Positions 1-5,950 of a DNA stretch of 7,488 nucleotides are shown here, piece by piece; position 1 is the stretch's first letter; every line of letters starts with the position of its first letter. Source of the DNA: CAVSWN01 sp046728115 (GTDB lineage: Bacteria > Acidobacteriota > Vicinamibacteria > Vicinamibacterales > CAVVIG01); assembly GCA_046728115.1 (NCBI GenBank), contig JBKPDW010000528.1:1-7488 (forward strand). Direction: 5' to 3'. Under the pieces are notes generated by a model. It worked only from the letters and a program-made list of their open reading frames with translations. It did not search any database and was not told the DNA's origin. Position numbers and translations under genes: made by a program.

Positions 1-198
1 CAGTGCAATTGCGGAGGACAGTCTGTAACCCGACCCTGCTCGGTGTGTAAGACGATGTCGCTGCCTTGGCCCTTCCCAGATTTTCGTGTTTGTTGTAATT
101 CTGTAAACCTCGCTCAATGTACCTTTAACACTCACTAGAGAAGCAATTACCGCCGGCTGACGACGAACCCGCGGAGATCGGCATTCGTCCGACTCTCA

Positions 199-217
199 CG
201 CGATATATCAAATCGCG
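199..217. repeat. short inverted repeat upstream of the permease
   Basis: CGCGAT at 199-204 and its exact complement ATCGCG at 212-217 flank a 7-base spacer. The inner bases GATATATC (202-209) are themselves palindromic. It could be an operator or an mRNA leader hairpin. There is no T-run after it, so a terminator is unlikely. A 6-bp repeat can occur by chance, so the functional reading is weak. Confidence 0.3.
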
Positions 218-268
218 CGGCTCGCCCTTGCGTTGAATCCGTCGAGGTTCTGCGCGATAGTTAGTCCC

Positions 269-273
269 GGAGG
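269..273 (+). promoter_or_regulatory. ribosome binding site deciding the permease start
   Basis: GGAGG at 269-273 sits four bases before the ATG at 278. It is the only good Shine-Dalgarno match near the 5' end of the permease frame, and so favours ATG 278 over TTG 233. The protein beginning at 278 (MQDLRLAVRAL) also matches the usual ADOP N-terminus, which opens with a basic amphipathic segment of the form DLR-A-R-L. Confidence 0.6.
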
Positions 274-277
274 CCGC

Positions 278-2767
278 ATGCAGGATCTCCGCCTTGCCGT
301 CCGCGCGCTTCGCGTCACGCCAGTTGTGACGGTTGTCGCGGTTCTATCGATCGCCCTGGGGATCGGCGCCAACACCGCAATCTTTTCGCTCCTAAACAGC
401 CTGCTGATGCGGCCGCTGCCGGTCACTGAAGGGCATCGCTTGGTGATCGTCTCATCCCGCACAGCGGACAACCAAGGGTGGCAAGGGCAATGGAGCTATC
501 AGGTGTGGGAGCAGATTCGTCAACGGACCGAGCTCTTCGACGGCGCGGCCGCGTATTCGACGACCCGGTTCAATCTCACCTCGGGTGGAGAGGCGCAATT
601 CGTCAACGGCCTTTGGACTAATAGCGCCTTCTTCAACACCTTGGGCGTGCGCCTGGCGCAGGGTCGGACGTTCTCTGATGCCGACGATGGGCGCGGCGGT
701 GGACCGGATGGCGCAGTAGCGATCGTCAGTTATGGTTTCTCGCAACGGCATTTCGGCGACGCGGCGAACACGATTGGCCGAACGCTCATGCTCGATACCG
801 TCCCGTTCACGATCATCGGAGTCACGCCGCCGGAGTTCTTTGGGCTGGAGGTCGGGAGCGCATTCGACATCGTCGTGCCGTTCGGCGACGAGCCTTTGAT
901 TCATGGTCGCGAAACCTGGTTCGACGGAGGTGGGGGCTATTGGTTCACGATCCTGGGGAGGCTGAAGCCCGGACAGACCCGCGACGCGGCAGCCGCGGCG
1001 TTACAGCGGGTGGAACGACAGATTTGGGAGATGACGGTCCCGCGAAACGCACGCCCCGAGTCTCGAGCCAGGTATCTGGCGGAATCGTTCTCCCTCCTGC
1101 CCGCGACGGCTGGCCGGTCCACGCTGCGTCGCCAGTACGGCCGCCCGCTCGTAACCCTGTTGGTCGTTGTTGCACTGGTTCTCCTAATTGCCTGCGCAAA
1201 TATCGCGAACGTGGCGCTTGCGCGCGGCGAGGCGCGTCGCCACGAGCTGAGCGTCAGACTGGCACTGGGCGCCTCGCGCTGGAGTCTCATCCGGCAACTG
1301 CTCGCCGAGACGCTCGTCCTGGTTGGAATGGCAACAGCTTTGGGCTGGCCTATCGGCTCATGGGCAAGCGAAATGATGCTCAGGCAGCTCTCGACACGAG
1401 AACATCTTGTCTTCCTGGACCTCTCTATCGATTGGCACGTGTTGCTCTTCACCATCGGTGTAGCAGTCGCAACGATCGTGCTGTTCGGCGTGTTCCCGGC
1501 GATCAGAACGTCGCGCATTGCCCCGATGGAGGCACTTCGAGAGCATGGGAGAGGACTGATCGCAGGCGGGCGCATCGGCGTCGCCAGCGGCCTCGTGGTA
1601 GCGCAGGTGTCCGTGTCGGTCGTGCTCGTCGTCGCTGCTGCAATGTTCGCACGCACGTTCGCTTCGCTCGCGACGAGGCAACTCGGTTTTGAGCGTGACC
1701 GCGCGCTGCTCGTCGGCGTCGACGCTCAGCGCGCCGGCGTGTCGCCAGCCCAGAACGTCTCGTTGTACGAGCATCTTCGCGAAGCGATGCGCGCGGTGCC
1801 CGGCGTCAGCGACGCTGCGGTTTCGATGGTGACACCGGTGAGCGGTTTTGGCGTCGGACCTCGCATCGACGTCTCAGGCGGCGCGCACGTGCCGGGCAAT
1901 GTGTACGGCGTAAACGGCGTCACGAATGTCATCTCTCCAGGATGGTTCGAAACATTCGGGATGTCCATGATGGCAGGTCGCGACTTCAACGATGGCGACA
2001 GACAAGGGACGCCGCTCGTTGCCATCGTGAACCAGACTCTCGGACGGCAGTTTCTCGACGGCGCAAGCCCGCTCGGACACACGATCACGCTGACGACTCC
2101 GAGCCGGGCCGTCACGATGGACATCGTCGGGGTTGTCGCCGACTCCGTGTATCTGTCGTTACGGGAAGTCGTGCCTGCGACCGTTTATACGCCGTGGGCG
2201 CAGTTCTACATGTCTCCGTCCCTCTTGAGTTCGGCCAGCCTGAGCATTCGCACCAACGACGGCTCCCCGGCGTTTCTGACGAAGTCCGTCGCCGATGCCA
2301 TCAAAGGAGTGAATCCGCGACTGACACTGACATTTCGCCCGCTCAGCGAGCAGATTGACGCCTCAATCGTTCGGGAGCGTGTGGTTGCGATGTTGTCTGG
2401 ATTCTTCAGCGGGCTGGCGTTGCTGTTGGCTGCGCTCGGACTCCATGGGGTCATGTCGTACGCGGTGACGCGCCGGCGGACGGAGATCGGGATCCGGATG
2501 GCGCTCGGCGCTGCACCTGGCGCCGTGGTACGGCTTGTAGTTTCGCGTGTCTGCCTGCTCGTCGGGTTGGGCGTCGCCATCGGTGAAGGCATCAGCCTCT
2601 GGGCGTCCCGATTCGTTGCGTCACTCGTCTACGGCGTTGAACCTCGAGATCCGCTGACATTGATAGGCGCCATGGCCACACTGACAGCCGTCGGCTGCTT
2701 CGCCGGCTGGCTGCCTGCGTGGCGTGCCGCTCGCATCGACCCGGCGCAAGTGCTTAGAGAAGGCTGA
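278..2767 (+). CDS. ADOP-type ABC transporter permease (MacB/FtsX fold)
   Basis: An inner-membrane permease of 829 residues, the usual length of the acidobacterial duplicated orphan permease (ADOP) family. It has two MacB/FtsX-like modules in tandem. The first transmembrane helix (about 15-40) contains LGIGANTAIFSLLN, a family hallmark. An extracytoplasmic MacB-PCD-like domain (about 45-275) follows, then the first FtsX block (about 290-420, with LIACANIANVALARGEARRHE and ALGASRW). A fifth helix (about 436-458) opens module two, with a second extracytoplasmic domain (about 460-695). The last FtsX block (about 703-825) contains RRRTEIGIRMALGA and ends WRAARIDPAQVLREG. I count about eight helices. 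No ATPase gene is adjacent in this window, fitting the 'orphan' label. By family analogy it couples ATP hydrolysis on a partner to export or envelope mechanics; the substrate is unknown. The frame is intact and no lesion is seen. Confidence 0.93.
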   Translation: MQDLRLAVRALRVTPVVTVVAVLSIALGIGANTAIFSLLNSLLMRPLPVTEGHRLVIVSSRTADNQGWQGQWSYQVWEQIRQRTELFDGAAAYSTTRFNLTSGGEAQFVNGLWTNSAFFNTLGVRLAQGRTFSDADDGRGGGPDGAVAIVSYGFSQRHFGDAANTIGRTLMLDTVPFTIIGVTPPEFFGLEVGSAFDIVVPFGDEPLIHGRETWFDGGGGYWFTILGRLKPGQTRDAAAAALQRVERQIWEMTVPRNARPESRARYLAESFSLLPATAGRSTLRRQYGRPLVTLLVVVALVLLIACANIANVALARGEARRHELSVRLALGASRWSLIRQLLAETLVLVGMATALGWPIGSWASEMMLRQLSTREHLVFLDLSIDWHVLLFTIGVAVATIVLFGVFPAIRTSRIAPMEALREHGRGLIAGGRIGVASGLVVAQVSVSVVLVVAAAMFARTFASLATRQLGFERDRALLVGVDAQRAGVSPAQNVSLYEHLREAMRAVPGVSDAAVSMVTPVSGFGVGPRIDVSGGAHVPGNVYGVNGVTNVISPGWFETFGMSMMAGRDFNDGDRQGTPLVAIVNQTLGRQFLDGASPLGHTITLTTPSRAVTMDIVGVVADSVYLSLREVVPATVYTPWAQFYMSPSLLSSASLSIRTNDGSPAFLTKSVADAIKGVNPRLTLTFRPLSEQIDASIVRERVVAMLSGFFSGLALLLAALGLHGVMSYAVTRRRTEIGIRMALGAAPGAVVRLVVSRVCLLVGLGVAIGEGISLWASRFVASLVYGVEPRDPLTLIGAMATLTAVGCFAGWLPAWRAARIDPAQVLREG

Positions 2768-2781
2768 TCTCGAAACCCAAC

Positions 2782-3087
2782 GTGAGCAAGTTTCTCGAGC
2801 AGGTGCAGGCACTCGTTGCCCGCGGTGAAGTCTTGGTTTCGCTGCATGAGGCCGAGGAACTCGCGGCTGATAGGATCCGCGTCCGTGACGCCGTCGCTGG
2901 CGTGGGCGCAGCATTGGTCGTCGAGGAGTATCCTGATTATGCGAAAGGTCCGTGCGTCCTCGTTCTCGAAAGGGACATGGAGGGCCAATCGATTCACATC
3001 GTCTGGGGCATTCCGGCGGGACAGACTGCCCCCGTTGTGCTAATGCCGCCCAGAAAGTCAGCAACGAAGGCGGGTTCACGACGCTAG
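2782..3087 (+). CDS. small DUF4258-like protein
   Basis: A 101-residue protein starting at GTG 2782, 14 bases after the permease stop. No strong Shine-Dalgarno sequence lies at proper spacing (an AGAAGG-like tract is about 18 bases upstream), so translational coupling to the permease is possible. The sequence follows the DUF4258 pattern: a Ser-x-His near the N-terminus (SLHEAEELAADRI, about 20-32), a central acidic stretch VVEEYPDYAKGPCVLVL, then a beta segment with a second His, SIHIVWGI (about 71-78). The C-terminus is short and basic (KSATKAGSRR). DUF4258 proteins resemble RelE/BrnT-like small toxins and are often paired with a zinc-finger or HTH antitoxin, but no antitoxin frame is visible on either side. 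A toxin activity here is therefore only inferred. The family call is by motif reading, without a profile search. Confidence 0.72.
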   Translation: MSKFLEQVQALVARGEVLVSLHEAEELAADRIRVRDAVAGVGAALVVEEYPDYAKGPCVLVLERDMEGQSIHIVWGIPAGQTAPVVLMPPRKSATKAGSRR

Positions 3088-3098
3088 ACTCGTCGGCG

Positions 3099-3671
3099 CT
3101 ACAGATGTTGCAGCGCGTCATACAGCCAGGCCCGCGCAAAGCTCCAATCCCGCTCCACGGTTGCGGACGAGAGCTTCAGCACCTCGCCAATCTCCTCCGT
3201 CGTCAATCCACCGAAGAACTTGAGCTCGACGATGCGCCCGGCGCGCGGATCGAGGATGGACAGGCGCTCGAGCGCCTCATGTAAGGAGACGAGATCCAGC
3301 TCCGAGCGGCCGAGCGCATCCACCGTCACCGATAAGGACACCCGCTCCATACCACCTCCGCGCTTGACGGCGGCGCGATCGCGCGCATGGTTCACCAGGA
3401 TCCGGCGCATGATCATCGCGGCAACTCCGACGAACTGCGCCCGGTTTCTCCAGTCGACGCGGCGCTGATCGACCAGTTTGAGATACGCCTCGTGCACGAG
3501 CGCCGTCGGTTGAAGCGTGTGGTCTAAACGTTCTGAAGCGATGTGCCTGGCCGCGAGCCGGCGCATCTCCGCATAGACGAGTGGCAGCAGCTCCGCGTAG
3601 GCTCGCTCGCTGCCGCCGGTCCAATCGACGAGCAGCTCCGTAACCCGCTCCGGTTCAGAACTTTCAGCCAA
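3099..3671 (-). CDS. ECF sigma factor, TIGR02999 type
   Basis: A 190-residue RNA polymerase sigma factor of the ECF class that directs polymerase to its target promoters. Region 2 covers about 25-105 and carries the family signatures LPLVYAEMRRLAARHI, HTLQPTALVHEAYLKLVD, then MRRILVNHARDRAAVKRGGG. Region 4 (about 131-188) has the LDPRAGRIVELKFFGGLTTEE helix-turn-helix segment and ends SATVERDWSFARAWLYDAL. These match the TIGR02999 subfamily, commonly found next to Ser/Thr protein kinases in Acidobacteriota and related phyla (similar to groups such as ECF43; exact group not determined). The start is TTG at 3669-3671. No ATG or GTG lies close upstream in frame and no clear Shine-Dalgarno sequence is visible, so the N-terminus is uncertain by some residues. 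The gene is intact, converges on the DUF4258 gene, and diverges from the broken kinase gene across 31 bases. Confidence 0.92.
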   Translation of the reverse strand: MAESSEPERVTELLVDWTGGSERAYAELLPLVYAEMRRLAARHIASERLDHTLQPTALVHEAYLKLVDQRRVDWRNRAQFVGVAAMIMRRILVNHARDRAAVKRGGGMERVSLSVTVDALGRSELDLVSLHEALERLSILDPRAGRIVELKFFGGLTTEEIGEVLKLSSATVERDWSFARAWLYDALQHL

Positions 3672-3702
3672 AGCTGGCGACGGTGAGAATTTTACTATCA
3701 GC
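3672..3702. promoter_or_regulatory. divergent sigma/kinase intergenic spacer
   Basis: Only 31 bases separate the sigma TTG from the kinase GTG at 3703, or 82 bases if the kinase starts at ATG 3754. The spacer is locally AT-rich (TTTTACTATCA at 3691-3701) in otherwise GC-rich DNA. Promoters for both genes must lie here or overlap the coding ends. I could not identify convincing -35/-10 elements for either strand. Autoregulation by the sigma factor is possible but nothing in the sequence proves it. Confidence 0.3.
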
Positions 3703-4248
3703 GTGAGACCGCGCGTGTTGACGCCGGCGGACCCACGCGGCGAAGATCCGCCAATGCGTCAGACGGCGGACCGATATCGGCGCCTGCGGGCGGTCTTCGA
3801 CGAGGCGCTGCTGCAGGAGCCATCCACGCGCGACACGTTTGTCGATCAGGCCTGCGCAAGCGATCCGGAGCTCAGGCCTGAACTGATGCGCCTGCTGGCG
3901 GTCCACCACGAGGTGGGCTCGCTTCTCGAGCATTCACCGAATCTGTTGCTGTCAGCGGTAAGAGCCGAGGAGCACTTTCCCGGCACATGGCGCTTCCGCG
4001 TGATTCGACGGTTGGGTGCAGGTGGAATGGGGGTCGTCTATGAGGTACACGATGTAGCCCGCGACGAAGTCGTCGCGTTGAAGACCCTGCTGCAAACCGG
4101 CGCGGCCGACTTTTATCGTCTGAAGCGTGAGTTCCGAAGCCTGTCGGATGTCGCTCACCCGAATCTGGTGTGTCTCTACGAGCTGTTTGTCGAGGACGAC
4201 CGGTGTTTTTTTACGATGGAGCTCGTCAACGGAGTGAGCTTCGTCGAC

Positions 4249-4251
4249 TAA
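4249..4251 (+). other. premature TAA inside the kinase domain
   Basis: The frame reads GTG AGC TTC GTC GAC TAA GTG CGA. Homologous kinases of this type typically have a Tyr at this point, in a stretch like SFVDYVR, so a single TAC-to-TAA change explains the stop. The downstream reading, with catalytic loop and DFG, continues in the same frame. The lesion is therefore a point nonsense mutation rather than an indel. Confidence 0.75.
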
Positions 4252-4635
4252 GTGCGAGGAGCGGATCGAGCGCAGCGATCCGACGCCCGACTCGTCGACG
4301 CGCTCCGGCAACTCATCGAAGGTGTTTCAGCACTTCATCGCGGAGGCAAGCTTCATCGAGATGTGAAGCCGTCGAACGTGCTGGTCACGCCCGAGGGTCG
4401 CGTGGTGGTCCTCGATTTCGGTCTGATCACTGAGCTCCTGCCTCAGAATGCCGGCAGCGCCGGCTACGTGCTTGCCGGGACACCGGCATACATGTCACCC
4501 GAAGAAGGCACCGATGCGACGCCGTCTGAAGCGAGCGACTGGTACGGCGTGGGAGTCACGCTCTACGAAGCGTTGACGGGGGCCCTCCCGTTTGCAGGTC
4601 CGGCCCTGGACGTGTTGCGCGAGAAGAGGACCTCC

Positions 4636-4655
4636 GATCCACGAAGGAGAGCGCG
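4636..4655 (+). other. internal deletion and frameshift junction in the kinase pseudogene
   Basis: Kinase-like residues in one frame (DVLREKRTSDP) end at about 4641. From about 4652 a different frame reads REAVQSIERWSQKGF, which belongs near the C-terminus of long kinase-TPR proteins. The family's proline-rich linker, the last kinase helices, the AAA+ ATPase with its Walker motifs, and most TPRs are missing. The simplest reading is one deletion of roughly 2 kb with non-matching phase. The size is inferred from usual family length and not measured. Confidence 0.65.
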
Positions 4656-5287
4656 AGGCGGTCCAGAGCATCGAGCGCTGGTCCCAGAAGGGTTTTCATC
4701 GCCAGCATTACAGCGCGATGCTGGCCCGTGTGCAGACGGCGCTCTATCGCGGCAACGCTGAAGCGGCGTGGCGGCTGCTCGACGAACAGAAGTCGATGGT
4801 CCGTCGTTCGTTGCTGACGCGCGTCCAGTTGATTCGGATCGAGTTGCTCTACCTGCGAGCGCGCAGCGCACTGGCGATGGCTGGCAGGAGCTCGAGCTGC
4901 CGCCGACTCCTGTCCGTTGCTCGCGCCGGAGCGCGGCGCATCGCCGCAGAGCGCATGCCATGGTCGGATCCGATCGCGCTGCTGCTGAGGGCCGGAATCG
5001 CGTACCTCGAGGGCGATGCTCGTCTCGCCGTGAGACATCTTCACGACGCCGCCGATCGCTTCGATCGCGCTGACATGAATTTGTACGCCGCCGTTGCCCG
5101 GCGGCGAATCGGCGCGCTGCAGAACGATGCGCCGGGGCGGGAGCTTCAGCGACAGGCCGACGAATGGATGACCGCCCAGAACATCAAGGATCCTTCGGCG
5201 ATGACTCGCATGCTCGCACCCGGCTTCCCTGATCTTCCCTAGAGGTCGCCAGCCGTCACTCGGTCGAAAAAAGACGCCCCAAGAAAC

Positions 5288-5326
5288 GAGTTGCCGAGGC
5301 AACTGCTCATCGAGCAGAACGCGCAC
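5288..5326 (-). pseudogene. possible N-terminal scrap of a DUF5615 PIN-like protein
   Basis: On the minus strand GTG at 5326 opens MRVLLDEQLPRQL. This closely resembles the start of DUF5615 PIN-like proteins, whose first acidic residue in an LLDE-type motif belongs to the predicted nuclease site. After about 13 residues the similarity ends and the frame runs into sequence that is antisense to the kinase remnant, so no complete domain exists. Another short frame ending at 5307 overlaps its start by 20 bases, an arrangement reminiscent of a coupled antitoxin-toxin pair. With only 13 residues, chance similarity cannot be excluded. Confidence 0.33.
5289..5317. repeat. two adjoining small inverted repeats
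   Basis: AGTTGCC (5289-5295) and GGCAACT (5298-5304) form a 7-bp stem with a 2-base loop. CTGCTC (5303-5308) and GAGCAG (5312-5317) form a second 6-bp stem with a 3-base loop, sharing two bases with the first. No T-run follows on either strand, so this is not a standard intrinsic terminator. The repeats lie inside the LDEQLPRQL codons of the DUF5615-like scrap, and the near-repeat of Gln-Leu codons explains the first one. Confidence 0.4.
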
Positions 5327-5411
5327 GGACGCTCAACGCCTCGTGCGCCGCTTCGAGCGACGCGACGACCTGTTTGCGGGCGGTCCGTCGAGTAACCGGG
5401 TTGATAGTCGC
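5307..5411 (-). other. unassigned short open stretch, minus strand
   Basis: A minus-strand frame between a TGA near 5414 and a TGA at 5307-5309 reads INPVTRRTARKQVVASLEAAHEAL and then SVRARSAR (written here in two parts). It has no ATG or good alternative start. The middle looks like an amphipathic helix, and the end overlaps the DUF5615-like GTG start by 20 bases. It might be the tail of a lost upstream partner gene, but I do not recognise the family. Confidence 0.2.
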
Positions 5412-5627
5412 GCTTCAATTCGTAGTCGACGACCACACGTTCGACACGCGCATCGCGCTCTCGGAGTCGGTCGGCGACCTGCAGGTAAGCCCGGTAAACC
5501 TGGGCATCGTGTCACGGTCGCGAGGCTTCCTGAGGCCAGAGTAGTACTCCTGTCGTCGGCCGCGGGTGTGAGGACGACGATGGGATTCGAGCAGATGTCG
5601 ACCCTCGCGCGTAAGCACGATGGCTGA
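5401..5627 (-). pseudogene. frameshifted fragment of a conserved unnamed protein
   Basis: Two adjoining minus-strand frames make one continuous protein-like reading. The first (about 5627 to 5514) reads AIVLTREGRHLLESHRR and then, further on, QEYYSGLRKPRDR. The second (5511 to 5401) begins HDAQVYRAYLQVADRLRER and ends VVVDYELKRDYQ. One lost base at 5511-5513, where an acidic codon GA_ is followed by CAC, joins them as RKPRDR-(E/D)-HDAQVYRAY. From memory this resembles the middle of a conserved hypothetical protein in acidobacterial and other accessory regions; I cannot name it. DYELK could be part of a PD-(D/E)xK-like site, which is speculation. A second frame change near 5623-5627 is likely, because RRERDV lies just upstream in another frame. 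Both ends of the gene are missing, so it is a remnant. Confidence 0.55.
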
Positions 5628-5640
5628 ACATCGCGCTCCC

Positions 5641-5950
5641 TTCGTCGGGGCTGATGCCCGACCTGAGTATTGGCCGTAAAAATGGACTCACGCGGATGTG
5701 CGCGTGATGCCGGACGGGACGGCCTGGTTCTGGAACCGGGGCCCTGCCGCGAAGGACAAAGAGGGCCGCGGTCGCATCGCGGTTCAGCCGCCGCGAGCGC
5801 GGGTCCCGTTTATGTGGCTCAGGCGCCGCGCTGCGCGCGGCCCTATGGGTTGCGGCGGCGTTGACACCGACTCCGCGCAGGACGCCAGAAGCAATTGCCG
5901 CCGGCCTCGGCACCAGCGGGCTCACTGGCAAGGGCTTTGTGCGCCACTGT
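5641..5950. other. gene-free degenerate stretch
   Basis: About 310 bases between the minus-strand fragment and the end of the Asp-box gene. Open frames exist on both strands, but they are low-complexity, rich in Arg, Pro and Ala, and overlap each other, as GC-rich non-coding DNA commonly does. None has a good ribosome site or a recognisable motif. The minus-strand frame down from about 5931 and the plus-strand frame from about 5698 were both considered and not accepted. No terminator hairpin for the Asp-box gene was found. Confidence 0.5.

Larger units (their letters stand above)
1..277. other. non-coding leader upstream of the permease gene
   Basis: No convincing coding region is seen here. 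The stretch from about 80 to 160 is visibly more AT-rich than the genes that follow, as expected for a promoter region. I could not settle on a -35/-10 pair: TTGTAA at 93-98 followed by AATGTA at 116-121 has a 17-base spacer but matches the consensus poorly. A 6-bp inverted repeat lies at 199-217, about 60 bases before the permease start. An in-frame TTG at 233 could extend the permease by 15 residues, but it has no Shine-Dalgarno sequence and the extension does not resemble the family N-terminus. Confidence 0.5.
3703..5242 (+). pseudogene. Ser/Thr protein kinase with TPR tail, disrupted
   Basis: Remnant of a large PknB/PknK-like kinase. Translation could begin at GTG 3703 or, more family-like, ATG 3754 (MRQTADRYRRLRAVFDEAL). 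An N-terminal helical region precedes the kinase domain. Kinase motifs in order: glycine loop GAGGMGVVYE (4015-4044), VALK with the ATP-binding Lys codon at 4081, REFRSL in the C-helix, HRDVKPSN (4354-4377), DFG (4414-4422) and GTPAYMSPE. A TAA at 4249-4251 stops the frame between the lobes, yet homologous sequence resumes in the same frame at once. After LREKRTSDP (to 4641) the reading shifts to another frame, which runs to TAG 5242 and resembles the extreme C-terminus of long kinases of this family: RWSQKGFHRQHY, LLTRVQLIRIELLYLRAR, then ADEWMTAQNI and MLAPGF. The AAA+ ATPase and most TPRs expected between them are absent. Family members exceed 1,000 residues; about 500 codons remain here. 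If expressed, only a 165-182 residue N-lobe would be made, without the catalytic loop. Sequencing or assembly error is the alternative. Confidence 0.85.

Noticed and set aside
937..1692. Long open frames of about 240-250 residues on both strands inside the permease gene
   Set aside because: They lie wholly within the permease coding region, have Arg-rich low-information translations and no motifs. They are shadows of a well-supported gene.
4252..4761. Separate gene starting at GTG 4252 encoding a stand-alone kinase C-lobe
   Set aside because: It directly continues the frame stopped at 4249 and has no ribosome site. It lacks the glycine loop and ATP-binding lysine, and its last ~40 residues are out of the family frame. 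A broken single gene explains it better.
5289..5317. Double hairpin as a transcription terminator or attachment site
   Set aside because: No T-run follows, and the repeats are explained by the repeated Gln-Leu codons of a coding scrap. Recorded only as a repeat.
4556..5326. 256-residue minus-strand open frame opposite the kinase tail
   Set aside because: Except for the first ~13 residues it is antisense to a sequence with clear kinase-TPR tail similarity. Its composition is that of an opposite-strand shadow in GC-rich DNA. Only the N-terminal scrap is kept.
5512..5931. 139-residue minus-strand open frame
   Set aside because: It is rich in Arg, Pro, Ala and Ser with no motif, and its last part overlaps the better-supported frameshifted fragment in a different frame.
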